A stretch of 64,000 nucleotides of DNA from Pseudomonadaceae bacterium (lineage in GTDB: Bacteria > Pseudomonadota > Gammaproteobacteria > Pseudomonadales > Azotimanducaceae). Made by a program: the position numbers and the translations under genes. The number at the start of each line of letters is the position of its first letter. Position 1 is the first letter of the stretch. Shown here in pieces: positions 46,397-55,925 of this stretch. Location: positions 62,001 to 126,000 of the forward strand of contig JANSWO010000002.1 in the NCBI GenBank assembly GCA_024743435.1. Direction: 5' to 3'. The notes under the pieces are model-generated. The model worked only from the letters and a program-made list of their open reading frames with translations, made no database searches and was not told the DNA's origin.

Positions 46397-46840
46397 TCAG
46401 CTCACGCGAACGCCGGGCCACAGGCTCGCGACGCGACGCGCGAGCGCGTTCTCCACCGTCTTGGCGAGCGAGACGATACTGAGGCTCGTTTTGGCTGCGC
46501 AGCCGAAGCCTCGACGCTCACACTGGTGCATCAGACCCTCGCTTTCGTGACCACTGAGCAGCACGATCGCGGGGCAGAGGGCGTTGTGGCGTGCTCGAAG
46601 TTTGTCTGCCGTGTCCAGCCCGTCGATATCGGCAAGATGCAAATCCAGCAGCACGACGTCAAACGGATGTTGGTTCGCGGCCGCGAGAGCACCATTTGCT
46701 GTGCTAACCACGTGCAAGAAGCCACCGGGAAAGATGGCCTGCAGTTGCTCGCCGAGCATGGCGCGCTCTGCAGGATCGGTATCCGCAAGGAGTATTGATA
46801 GGGTGCCGGGAGCGCGTGAAGTTGGGTATTCGTTGTCCAT
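46397..46840 (-). CDS. stand-alone response-regulator receiver protein
   Basis: A 147-residue protein (ATG 46840) consisting of one receiver-like domain. Acidic pair Asp20/Asp22, phospho-acceptor Asp66 (LLDLHL), Ser96 (LLSGH) and Lys117 are all in place. No output domain follows; the C-terminal tail (EGLMHQCERRGFGCAAKTSLS...) is short. It may act by protein contact in a phosphorelay. No histidine kinase is beside it. Confidence 0.78.
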   Translation of the reverse strand: MDNEYPTSRAPGTLSILLADTDPAERAMLGEQLQAIFPGGFLHVVSTANGALAAANQHPFDVVLLDLHLADIDGLDTADKLRARHNALCPAIVLLSGHESEGLMHQCERRGFGCAAKTSLSIVSLAKTVENALARRVASLWPGVRVS

Positions 46841-47018
46841 GTATTGACCATAGGCCGGATTTGGCGAACGGCGAGCGTCCAGCAGGACAATTTGAACAAA
46901 TGTGCAGCGAGTCACGCTGTCTGTACTGGCTCGGGCGCAACTGCCAGCAGCGCGGCGTTGCGGGCCTGAAACAAGAGCGGTTGGGTTTGCCGGGGAGCGA
47001 TGACCAGGCACGTACTCT

Positions 47019-47213
47019 CTAGAATGCGCGGCCTTCCAGCGGCCCCAGCACGAGGATGTCCACAACGGCGGATGCGGCTGCCAGGCCTACGAGAACGATC
47101 CCGATGACGCCGAGTAAGCGCCAGATTCGAAAGGGCCGATCCGGATCTGCGTCTGGGCCTGGCGTTCCGGCTTGGGTGAATTCCTCGACGTCAAAATCGT
47201 CTGGTTTTGTCAT
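47019..47213 (-). CDS. small single-TM hypothetical protein
   Basis: A 64-residue protein (ATG 47213; a start eight codons earlier is possible). A polar, acidic N-terminus (PDDFDVEEFTQAGTPGPDADPD) is followed by one transmembrane helix (RLLGVIGIVLVGLAAASAVVDILVL). I do not recognise a family. It lies divergent from the oxaloacetate decarboxylase genes. Confidence 0.55.
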   Translation of the reverse strand: MTKPDDFDVEEFTQAGTPGPDADPDRPFRIWRLLGVIGIVLVGLAAASAVVDILVLGPLEGRAF

Positions 47214-47421
47214 GTTGTCGATCCTGTGCAATGGCATGCCGCAAGTATTGGCGCAGCCGTTGCGCTAGTTTACTTCAGCAAGCTGCGTTACACGTCTGCA
47301 GCTGCGCGTGTGTGAGACTGGGTCGGGACAGAATCCAGGAACCGGTGGTCGATCTCGGCACCGTGCGTCTCGCCGATGGCTTATACTGAACGGCTGGGAT
47401 CCTAGGGAAGGAAGCAAGCGA

Positions 47422-47754
47422 ATGGCCGAACCGGCTGTTGACGCGTTCGCGCAGGGCCTCGAGTTGATGCTCGCCGGCATGGGTACGGTGTTCGTTTTCC
47501 TGACGCTATTGGTGGCGGCGACGACGCTGATGTCTGCGCTTGTACAACGATTCACGCCAGACATCCCGGGACATGTTCAGGGGGTGCGGTCCGCCAAAGC
47601 GGGTGGTGTTGAAGACGGCAACGAGGGTGAAGTTATCGCCGCTATCACCGTCGCTGTTGCTGCGTTTCGGCAGCACCGCAGTGGTAGTTCGTCATCGACG
47701 GTCACGCCCGGATCCACGGACGCTCCCCGTTCTCGCGCAGGAACTCAGCGATGA
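47422..47754 (+). CDS. oadG: oxaloacetate decarboxylase gamma subunit (OadG)
   Basis: A 110-residue subunit (ATG 47422, GGAAGGAAGC upstream). One N-terminal transmembrane helix (FAQGLELMLAGMGTVFVFLTLLVAATTLM) is followed by a variable polar part and a C-terminal tail. In the family it holds OadA and OadB together and binds zinc. It opens the order G-A-B typical of gammaproteobacteria. Confidence 0.87.
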   Translation: MAEPAVDAFAQGLELMLAGMGTVFVFLTLLVAATTLMSALVQRFTPDIPGHVQGVRSAKAGGVEDGNEGEVIAAITVAVAAFRQHRSGSSSSTVTPGSTDAPRSRAGTQR

Positions 47755-47847
47755 TCTATCTGCCGTGTGTCTCCCACTGTCGTGGTAACGGCTGTGTCGC
47801 CTCTGTCCATGGACGATCAATCGCGTAATTTTGAAAGGTTCAATCCT

Positions 47848-49641
47848 ATGAGTCATAGCCAACCGCTTGGCATCACCGAGCTGGTATTTCGTGATGCCCA
47901 TCAAAGCCTGCTCGCCACCCGAATGCGCTTGGACGACATGTTGCCGATGGCGGCCGAGCTGGACGAGATCGGCTATTGGTCGATGGAGAGCTGGGGGGGC
48001 GCGACCTTCGATGCCTGCATTCGATACCTTGGCGAGGATCCCTGGGATCGCATCCGGCAGCTGAAGAAGGCGATGCCGAAAACGCCACAGCAGATGCTGC
48101 TGCGCGGTCAGAACATTCTTGGCTATCGACACTACGCCGACGATGTGGTCGAGAAGTTTGTCGAGCGCGCTGCGGAGAACGGCGTCGATGTATTCCGCGT
48201 ATTCGACGCCATGAATGACATGCGCAATCTGACGACGGCAGTTGGCGCCGTCATCAAACAGGGCAAGCATGCTCAGGGCACGATCTCTTACACCGTGTCG
48301 CAAGTGCATACACTGCAGTTATGGCTGGACCTCGGTCGTCAGATCGAGGATATGGGCGCCCACTCTATCTGTATCAAGGACATGGCTGGGCTCCTTAAGC
48401 CTTATGCAGCGTTTGAGCTGGTTTCCGGGCTGAAGAAGAGCCTCGATATTCCAGTGCACATGCAGTGCCATGCCACGACCGGCATGTCGACAGCGACTTA
48501 TCTGAAAGCCATTGAAGCCGGGGTGGACAACGTTGATACGGCTATCTCGTCAATGAGCATGACCTATGGGCACTCGGCGACCGAATCGCTGGTCGCTATC
48601 CTCGCCGATGAGCCGCGTAGCACCGGGCTTGACCTGCAAGCGCTTGAATCGGCCGCCGGTTATTTTCGCGGCGTGCGAAAGAAGTACGCGCGTTTCGAAG
48701 GCTCGCTGCGCGGCGTTGACTCCCGCATTCTCGTGGCCCAGGTGCCGGGTGGCATGCTGACCAACATGGAGAACCAGTTGCGTGAGCAGGGCGCTACGGA
48801 TCGGCTCGATGAAGTGCTGGAAGAGATACCCAAGGTTCGAGCAGACCTCGGCTTCATTCCACTAGTGACTCCGACCTCTCAGATAGTCGGCACACAGTCC
48901 GTTCTGAACGTGCTGACGGGACAGCGCTACAAAAACATTGCCAAGGAGACGGCGGGCGTACTCAAAGGCGAGTACGGTGCGACACCGGCACCCGTTAATG
49001 CCGAGTTGCAGGCATCGGTTTTAGACGGCGGCTCGGCAATCACGGTGCGGCCGGCAGACCTAATTGAACCTGAACTGGACGCGCTCACGGCGGAGCTTAC
49101 GAAACTTGCCGAGGAGCAGGGCATCGCATTGGCCGACGCGCCGGTTGATGACGTGCTTACCTACGCGCTATTCAATCAGGTGGGTCTCAAGTTCCTGGTC
49201 AATCGTGGCGATCCATCTGCCTTCGAGCCCGCACCGGGTGATAACGACGATGTCGCCGATCGTACCGCGCCTGCTGCACCGGCAGCGACGACCGGCCCCG
49301 CGACGTACACGGTGCGTGTAAACGGCACCAGCTATGTCGTTGAAGTCGCGGAGGGTGGCGAGGTAGTCGCTCTCGATAGCGCTCCGGTGGCAAATACAGC
49401 GAGTTCGCAGAGTTCAACGTCGGCTACTGGCGAACCGGTTAATGCCGGGCTCGCCGGAAACGTGTTCAAGGTTCTGGTGAGCGTTGGTGATCGAGTAGAG
49501 GAAGGTGAGACGATCCTTATTCTCGAAGCCATGAAGATGGAAACCGAGGTGAGTGCGCCGCGTGCGGGCACGGTCAGCGCCGTCCATATCGCTGAGGGTG
49601 ATCAGGTTGCCGTCGGCGAAACCCTGATCGATTTGTCCTGA
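47848..49641 (+). CDS. oadA: oxaloacetate decarboxylase alpha subunit (OadA), biotin-containing
   Basis: A 597-residue carboxyltransferase (ATG 47848; an earlier in-frame ATG at 47809 exists). The TIM-barrel part has [16 protein letters not shown] and the metal/carboxylysine segment SICIKDMAG, with [22 protein letters not shown] Pro/Ala linker leads to the C-terminal biotinyl domain with EAMKMETE. It transfers CO2 from oxaloacetate to biotin, giving pyruvate. Confidence 0.94.
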   Translation: MSHSQPLGITELVFRDAHQSLLATRMRLDDMLPMAAELDEIGYWSMESWGGATFDACIRYLGEDPWDRIRQLKKAMPKTPQQMLLRGQNILGYRHYADDVVEKFVERAAENGVDVFRVFDAMNDMRNLTTAVGAVIKQGKHAQGTISYTVSQVHTLQLWLDLGRQIEDMGAHSICIKDMAGLLKPYAAFELVSGLKKSLDIPVHMQCHATTGMSTATYLKAIEAGVDNVDTAISSMSMTYGHSATESLVAILADEPRSTGLDLQALESAAGYFRGVRKKYARFEGSLRGVDSRILVAQVPGGMLTNMENQLREQGATDRLDEVLEEIPKVRADLGFIPLVTPTSQIVGTQSVLNVLTGQRYKNIAKETAGVLKGEYGATPAPVNAELQASVLDGGSAITVRPADLIEPELDALTAELTKLAEEQGIALADAPVDDVLTYALFNQVGLKFLVNRGDPSAFEPAPGDNDDVADRTAPAAPAATTGPATYTVRVNGTSYVVEVAEGGEVVALDSAPVANTASSQSSTSATGEPVNAGLAGNVFKVLVSVGDRVEEGETILILEAMKMETEVSAPRAGTVSAVHIAEGDQVAVGETLIDLS

Positions 49642-49642
49642 G

Positions 49643-50782
49643 GTGGAGTTACTAGACACTATCTGGACGTCTTCCGGCCTGGCTCAGATCGAAGCCGGCC
49701 AGGCTGTGATGATGCTGGTGGGTGCATTGCTGCTCTACCTCGCGATTGTTCGAAAGTTTGAACCACTGCTGCTCGTGCCCATCGGCTTCGGCGGCATTCT
49801 GTCCAATATTCCCGGCGTGGAGATCGCCACCGGTGATGGCCTTCTGCATCTCGTGTATGAGATCGGCATCGAAACCGGCGCATTTCCGCTCATTATCTTC
49901 ATGGGCGTGGGTGCAATGACGGACTTTGGTCCGCTGCTCGCCAACCCCAGAACGTTGTTTCTCGGCGCCGCGGCTCAGTTCGGAATTTTTGCAACGCTGC
50001 TGGGGGCGTTGGCGCTGACCAGTCTCGGAATCATGGACTTCACGATCGCGGAAGCTGCGGCAATCGGCATTATCGGTGGCGCAGACGGCCCCACGGCCAT
50101 ATACGTCGCTGGCCAGCTTGCACCTCAGCTACTGGGCGCGATTGCGGTTGCTGCCTATTCTTATATGGCGCTCGTGCCGCTGATTCAGCCGCCAATAATG
50201 CGCGCGCTGACCACGGAGTCGGAACGCAAGATCGAAATGAAGCAGTTGCGCGAGGTGAGCAGCACGGAACGCATTCTGTTTCCCGTTCTCATGCTCCTTC
50301 TGGTTGCGCTGCTGCTGCCAACGGCCGCGCCGCTGCTCGGCATGTTCTGTTTTGGCAATCTGATGCGCGAGTGTGGTGTGGTCGATCGTCTGTCGGATAC
50401 GACGCAGAATGCGTTGATCAATATTGTGACGATATTTCTGGGGCTCGCCGTTGGCTCCAAGCTGCAGGCGTCCAGTTTTCTGGTGCCGAGCACGCTTGGG
50501 ATATTGCTGTTGGGTATGGTGGCGTTCGCGATCGGAACCGCCAGCGGCGTGCTTATGGCAAAAGCCATGAACCGGCTGAGCAGCACGCCAATTAACCCAC
50601 TGATCGGCGCGGCAGGCGTGTCGGCGGTGCCAATGGCGGCAAGGGTGGTGAACCGGGTTGGCCTCGAAAACAACGCGCAGAATTTCCTGCTCATGCACGC
50701 GATGGGGCCAAACGTCGCGGGCGTCATTGGCAGTGCCGTCGCGGCGGGCATCATGATCATGTTCACCTCAGGTGCCGGTTAG
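49643..50782 (+). CDS. oadB: oxaloacetate decarboxylase beta subunit (OadB), Na+ pump
   Basis: A 379-residue membrane protein (GTG start, one base after the OadA stop). It has about ten hydrophobic helices and the conserved [15 protein letters not shown] and [15 protein letters not shown] segments of the beta subunit, with the sodium-binding Asp residues in them. It decarboxylates carboxybiotin and exports Na+. The following gene begins 17 bp after its stop. Confidence 0.94.
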   Translation: MELLDTIWTSSGLAQIEAGQAVMMLVGALLLYLAIVRKFEPLLLVPIGFGGILSNIPGVEIATGDGLLHLVYEIGIETGAFPLIIFMGVGAMTDFGPLLANPRTLFLGAAAQFGIFATLLGALALTSLGIMDFTIAEAAAIGIIGGADGPTAIYVAGQLAPQLLGAIAVAAYSYMALVPLIQPPIMRALTTESERKIEMKQLREVSSTERILFPVLMLLLVALLLPTAAPLLGMFCFGNLMRECGVVDRLSDTTQNALINIVTIFLGLAVGSKLQASSFLVPSTLGILLLGMVAFAIGTASGVLMAKAMNRLSSTPINPLIGAAGVSAVPMAARVVNRVGLENNAQNFLLMHAMGPNVAGVIGSAVAAGIMIMFTSGAG

Positions 50783-50799
50783 CGGTAAACTGTCAGACG

Positions 50800-53700
50800 A
50801 TGCTAGTAACCCATTGCTCCAATCCCATCAAAATTCCCTTTGCCGTGCGTCTTGCGCTGCTTGTCGCAGTATTGCTGGCGGGGGTGACATCGCACGCTGA
50901 GACCAGCTTCTATGTTGCCCTGGGCAGCTACGCAGACCGAGAGACTGCCGAGCAAGCAGGTGTCGATGCATCGGCTCTGCTGCCGGAGCCTTACACGGTA
51001 GCTGGTGCGCAGACGGGTATTGGGCTCATGTATCGGGTGTTAGCCGGGCCTTACCTCACCAGAGAACTGGCTGAGCAGACGGTCGCCGAGGCGCGAAAGG
51101 TTGGTTTTTCTGATGCCTGGTTGCTTGCCAGTTCAGAGGACGCACTGGCTGCGCCAAGAATCTACGCGGACGACGTACTCGGCGAGGAATCGCTTGGTGC
51201 TGGCACTGCTGGCCATGATGACGGCCTGGGCTCCGGCGCTGGTACAGACGTCTACTCCGGTTATTCCGGCGAGCGCCGGCCGCGTTCAGGCTACGGATCG
51301 CCGGCTACTGGACCAGGCAAGAGCTCAAATACCAGCCCGAGTGATAATCACGGCGCAGAAGAGGGTGGGGCATCGTCCGCTCCACCTGCCCCCGTCAGTG
51401 AGCCGCCTGAAGGCTATAAGCTACACAAGCTTCATCGCGAAGCGCATGGGCCGCCACTGGATGCCGACCAGCCGATTCTCGTCGCTGGCGTTCGATCCGG
51501 CGATACCATCCCCGTTCCTTTCCTCGCCTCCGCCCGCAACCAGATCAGCATCGACGGCATCATCGATGAAGCCGCCTGGGACCAAGCCCATACCGTCACG
51601 GACTTTCGCGTAATCGAGCCCGATACGCTCGTGCCCGGCGGCTACCCGACAACCCTGAAGATGTTGTTCAGTGAGGACGGTTTGTACCTGGCCTACGATA
51701 TGGAGCAGCCAGTTGAGACGCTGCTTGAGCGCCAAGGTTCGAGGGATGATGGCCGACTAAATCGCGACGCGGTGGCAGTTACCTTGGATACCTCCAGTAA
51801 CGGGCGTTACGGCTATTGGTTTCAGGTCGCCCTCGGTGACGGCCAGACGGACGGCACGATCAAACCCGAGCGAGAGTTCAGTCGCGACTGGGATGGCGTC
51901 TGGTTTGCGCGCACGGCGCGTACCACGCGCGGCTGGGTGGCGGAGTTCATGATTCCCTGGTCGCAGATGTCGATGCCAGCGCAAACTGGGGAGCGTTCTA
52001 TCGGCATCTACACGTCTCGCCGAATATCGTTCCAGGACGAGCGTGTTGCCTGGCCGGCGTTGCCTGAGACGCAGCCAAGATTCATGTCCGTACTGCAGCG
52101 CCTGCATTTCGACGGCGTTAATCCCAGGCAGCAATGGAGCATTTTTCCTTATGCCTCCGTGACCGCTGATCAGGTTGGAGACGAGACGAATTACAAAGCG
52201 GGCGCCGACATGTACTGGCGACCATCACCCAATCTCCAGGTGACCGCGACGCTCAACCCCGATTTCGGTAACGTCGAATCTGACGACGTCGACGTTAACC
52301 TCACAGCATTCGAGACGTTCTTTGGTGAGAAGCGACTGTTCTTCCAACAGGAACAGGACATCTTCGTCACCACTCCCCGAGCAGATCCCTTTTCCAACAA
52401 CGAGCCGACCACGCTGCTGAATACACGGCGCATCGGCAGTCCAGCGCGTGACCCGGAGTTACCCGCTGGCGTAGCGCTGTCCATCATTGAAGACAACAAG
52501 CCAACCGAAGTGGCCGGCGCTCTCAAGCTGACCGGACAATCGGGCGCTCTGCGCTTCGGTGCGCTCGCGGCGCTGGAAGAGGATACGCGCTTCGTCTATG
52601 AGGACGGGCTCAATACGGGCGTCGTACGTCAGGATGGTCGTGATTTCGGCGCCTTCCGCGTGCTTTATGAATCGCGAGCGTCAGGTGAGCCTTATAAAGC
52701 GATTGGTTTGCTGTCGACGCTGGTCGCCCATCCCGAAGAGGATGCCCAGGTCAATGGATTGGACTATCACTACCTCGGCGCGAATGGTCGCTGGAAGGTC
52801 GATGGCCAGTTCATGAGCAGTGATAAGGAGAGCGTAGGTAACGGTTTTGGGGGCTTCGCCGATGTCGTCTATACGCCCAGGCAGGGCCTCAAGTACAAAC
52901 TGTCACTCAGCCACTACGACGACAAGCTGGATATCAACGATTTTGGCTTCCTGCGTCGCAATGATATCAGTCAGGCAAGCATACGCTGGGAGTACGCAAC
53001 GGCTGCGTATGACTGGGCTCGGTTCGTCGAGTTCTCCTCTTTCTACAACCACGAGGTCAACGGCGATGGCCTGCGGGTGCGCGATGGTTTGTTCTTCTTC
53101 GCGGATGCAACACTGAACAACCTGTTCGAAGTGGACGGCAAAATTGCCTGGTTTCCTTCGCGTTTCGAAGACCGTGCGAGTTTCGGGAACGGCACGTTTC
53201 GCATTGATGACCGGCCCAGCTTCGAGTTCGGAATCAACACGGATGGCAGCAAGCCGTTGCTGCTGCGGCTGGCGGGAAGTTACGACGGCGAGTTCGTCGA
53301 TGGGGCGCGGCGTATGCTTAGCGCGCGTCTTGTCTGGCGTCCGATCGATCGCGTGAACCTTACTCTCCGAGTTGATCACATCTGGCGAGATGCCTGGACG
53401 CTGCATCAGGAAGATCGCAATTTCACTTCTTTCGAGACAGAGGAATGGCGGCCGAGGCTAACGTTCGACTTTTTTGCGAACGCTCGACAACAGCTTCGAG
53501 TCTCATTTCAGTGGATTGGGATTCGCGCGGAAGAAGATCGCTTCTTTGAGGTGCCAAATCGCCCGGGAGAGTTGATCGAAGTGGCCAAGCCTGCGGGACC
53601 TACGGACGACTTTACGATCTCAAACGTAAACTTTCAGGTACGTTATCGCTGGGAGATTGCGCCGCTTTCAGACCTCTTCGTGGTGTACACCCGAAGCGGT

Positions 53701-53808
53701 TTGCAAACGCCAACCTCCTCCGGCTTCGATGATCTATTGGACGATACGTTTAGCGAGCCGCTCGGCGAGCAGTTGGTGGTCAAGCTGCGCTACCGATTCG
53801 GGAGTTGA
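50800..53808 (+). CDS. SPOR-domain, CBM9-like, DUF5916 outer-membrane protein
   Basis: A 1002-residue exported protein. A signal peptide (~1-33) is followed by a SPOR-like domain (~36-108, FYVALGSYADRETA), a low-complexity linker (~120-205), a CBM9-like beta domain (~245-425, ISIDGIIDEAAWDQA) and a DUF5916-type barrel to the end (final RYRFGS). DUF5916 proteins are usually SPOR-free. SPOR binds septal peptidoglycan, so the protein may link wall and outer membrane. Function is unknown. It starts 17 bp after OadB, so co-transcription is likely. Confidence 0.82.
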   Translation: MLVTHCSNPIKIPFAVRLALLVAVLLAGVTSHAETSFYVALGSYADRETAEQAGVDASALLPEPYTVAGAQTGIGLMYRVLAGPYLTRELAEQTVAEARKVGFSDAWLLASSEDALAAPRIYADDVLGEESLGAGTAGHDDGLGSGAGTDVYSGYSGERRPRSGYGSPATGPGKSSNTSPSDNHGAEEGGASSAPPAPVSEPPEGYKLHKLHREAHGPPLDADQPILVAGVRSGDTIPVPFLASARNQISIDGIIDEAAWDQAHTVTDFRVIEPDTLVPGGYPTTLKMLFSEDGLYLAYDMEQPVETLLERQGSRDDGRLNRDAVAVTLDTSSNGRYGYWFQVALGDGQTDGTIKPEREFSRDWDGVWFARTARTTRGWVAEFMIPWSQMSMPAQTGERSIGIYTSRRISFQDERVAWPALPETQPRFMSVLQRLHFDGVNPRQQWSIFPYASVTADQVGDETNYKAGADMYWRPSPNLQVTATLNPDFGNVESDDVDVNLTAFETFFGEKRLFFQQEQDIFVTTPRADPFSNNEPTTLLNTRRIGSPARDPELPAGVALSIIEDNKPTEVAGALKLTGQSGALRFGALAALEEDTRFVYEDGLNTGVVRQDGRDFGAFRVLYESRASGEPYKAIGLLSTLVAHPEEDAQVNGLDYHYLGANGRWKVDGQFMSSDKESVGNGFGGFADVVYTPRQGLKYKLSLSHYDDKLDINDFGFLRRNDISQASIRWEYATAAYDWARFVEFSSFYNHEVNGDGLRVRDGLFFFADATLNNLFEVDGKIAWFPSRFEDRASFGNGTFRIDDRPSFEFGINTDGSKPLLLRLAGSYDGEFVDGARRMLSARLVWRPIDRVNLTLRVDHIWRDAWTLHQEDRNFTSFETEEWRPRLTFDFFANARQQLRVSFQWIGIRAEEDRFFEVPNRPGELIEVAKPAGPTDDFTISNVNFQVRYRWEIAPLSDLFVVYTRSGLQTPTSSGFDDLLDDTFSEPLGEQLVVKLRYRFGS

Positions 53809-53810
53809 CG

Positions 53811-55925
53811 GTGGCCGGCAACTGGCGTGCGTCCATCGATATCGGCGGCACCTTTACTGACGTTGTGCTTTGGCAGGCTGACACGCCGCTAGCCAAAGCC
53901 CCCACAACCAAGGTGCTGACCACCCATGCGGCGCCCGCGGAGGCAGCGCTGTCGGGGTTACAAAAGCTGGCGCTGCAGGCCGAGGTTGCTCCTGAACAGA
54001 TTGCCCTGGTTCTGCATGGCACCACGCTCGCAACGAATGCGCTGATTGAAAGGCGCGGCGCGCTCACTGCTCTCATCACCACTCGCGGTTTTCGCGACGT
54101 CCTTGAAATGGCGCACGAGAATCGCTTTGAACAATACGATGTTGGCATCAACCGTCCGCAGCCGCTGGTTGAGCGATCTCTGCGCTTTGAAGTAACCGAG
54201 CGCATGGCGGCCGACGGTAGCGTTTTGTTGGCGTTGGCGCAGGACGAACTGGAGCCGTTGGCGCAGCAGCTCGAGACGCTGGCGGTGGAGTCCGTTGCCG
54301 TTAGCCTGCTGCATGAGTACGTCAACGACGAGCACGCCCGGCAGCTTGCGACATTCCTGGCCGAGCGTCTGCCAGCGCTTTCCATCACGCTGGCAAGCGA
54401 CGTCTGTCCGGAGATTCGCGAGTTCGAGCGCTGCAGTACGGCGGTCGCGAATGCCTATGTGCGGCCGCTGATGGATACCTACCTCGAAGACTTCCAGGCC
54501 CGACTCCGCCAGTGGGGTGTTGCTGCGCCGATGCTGTTGATGACGTCGGGTGGCGGATTGACGACGGTGGCGACCGCGCGCAAGTACCCAATTCGCCTGG
54601 TCGAAAGTGGCCCTGCCGGTGGCGCCGTGCTCGCGCGCGAGTTGTCGCGTGCGCGGCGTGAAAGCAAAGTCCTGTCGTTTGATATGGGCGGTACGACGGC
54701 CAAGCTCTGCCTGATCGATGACTTTCAACCTGTGTTGTCGCGTTCGTTCGAGATTGATCGAAGCTATCGATTCAAAAAGGGGAGCGGCTTGCCTGTGCGC
54801 ATCCCGGTGATCGATATGGTTGAGATCGGCGCTGGCGGTGGATCCATTGCCGAGGTCGATGCTCTGGGTCGTCTTCGCGTTGGCCCGGCCAGCGCTGGCA
54901 GCGAGCCAGGGCCTGCCTGTTATGGCCGCGGTGGGAGGGAACCGACCGTCACCGATGCGGACGCCGTGCTGGGTTATCTGGATCCAGAGCGTTTCGCACA
55001 GGGTAGTTTCAAGCTCGACATGGCTGCGGCGCGACAAGCGGTGAGCGGAATAATGCCGCAATCAGCGGATAGCATGATGGCTGCTGAGGGCGTCGCCTCC
55101 GTCGTCGATGAAGGCATGGCAGCGGCTGCGCGTGCCCATGCAGCGGAAACGGGCAGCGACCTTGCGTCGCGTACGCTCATCGCATTTGGCGGAGCGGCTC
55201 CACTGCATGCTGTCAGTCTTGCCAGCAAATTGAGTATCTCCCGCGTGCTCATCCCCGGAGGGGCAGGGGTTGGCTCAGCCCTTGGTTTTCTGCTCGCGCC
55301 GGTGTCCTTCGAAGTCGTTCGCAGTCGATTGGAGAGGTTATCGGAGCTGGACTCCAGCTCGCTCAGCGATTTGCTTGCCGGGATGCATGCGGAGGCCGAG
55401 GAGGTTGTCGCTAGTGCTGCGCCCGGCAAACCGCTGCACTCAAGCGTGCGCGCTTTCATGCGTTACTGTGGCCAGGGTTCTGAGCTGTCTGTGTCGATAC
55501 CCGTAGAGGATGCGCAGAGCGCGATTGGCTTGAAATCCGAGGAGCTGAGGCTCGCGTTTGAAAACGACTACGAACGACTGTTTGGGCGGACGGTACCCGG
55601 CGTCGATGTCGAAGTATTGAGCTGGACGTTGCAGCTGTCAGCGCCAGGCGTTGCCCTTCCCGCACCGGCAGCTAGCGGCGTTGCGGCGCGGCAGGCCAAG
55701 GCCGGCGCACATCGTGAGTGTGTTTTTCCTGGCGCAACGCAAGGCTCCCACGATGGGCGGCATGCAACAGCCTTGTTCGATCGCGCAAGCCTCGCGGCGG
55801 GGGACATTGTCTCTGGCCCTGCACTGGTTACTGAGGCGCAGACCACAACGGTGGTGCCGCCGGGCTGGGTGGCACAATTTGTGGACGACGGCTCCATTGA
55901 GCTGACGCGTGGGGAACTGTCGTGA
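53811..55925 (+). CDS. hydantoinase/oxoprolinase A family protein (HyuA-like)
   Basis: A 704-residue protein started at GTG 53811 behind GGGAG (6 nt). The ATPase N-terminal motif is DIGGTFTDVVLW (about 9-20), with LHGTTLATNAL and FDMGGTTAKLCLID further on. In known systems HyuA hydrolyses hydantoins or oxoprolines using ATP, together with HyuB. The next gene overlaps its stop by 4 bp (GTGA). Confidence 0.9.
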   Translation: MAGNWRASIDIGGTFTDVVLWQADTPLAKAPTTKVLTTHAAPAEAALSGLQKLALQAEVAPEQIALVLHGTTLATNALIERRGALTALITTRGFRDVLEMAHENRFEQYDVGINRPQPLVERSLRFEVTERMAADGSVLLALAQDELEPLAQQLETLAVESVAVSLLHEYVNDEHARQLATFLAERLPALSITLASDVCPEIREFERCSTAVANAYVRPLMDTYLEDFQARLRQWGVAAPMLLMTSGGGLTTVATARKYPIRLVESGPAGGAVLARELSRARRESKVLSFDMGGTTAKLCLIDDFQPVLSRSFEIDRSYRFKKGSGLPVRIPVIDMVEIGAGGGSIAEVDALGRLRVGPASAGSEPGPACYGRGGREPTVTDADAVLGYLDPERFAQGSFKLDMAAARQAVSGIMPQSADSMMAAEGVASVVDEGMAAAARAHAAETGSDLASRTLIAFGGAAPLHAVSLASKLSISRVLIPGGAGVGSALGFLLAPVSFEVVRSRLERLSELDSSSLSDLLAGMHAEAEEVVASAAPGKPLHSSVRAFMRYCGQGSELSVSIPVEDAQSAIGLKSEELRLAFENDYERLFGRTVPGVDVEVLSWTLQLSAPGVALPAPAASGVAARQAKAGAHRECVFPGATQGSHDGRHATALFDRASLAAGDIVSGPALVTEAQTTTVVPPGWVAQFVDDGSIELTRGELS

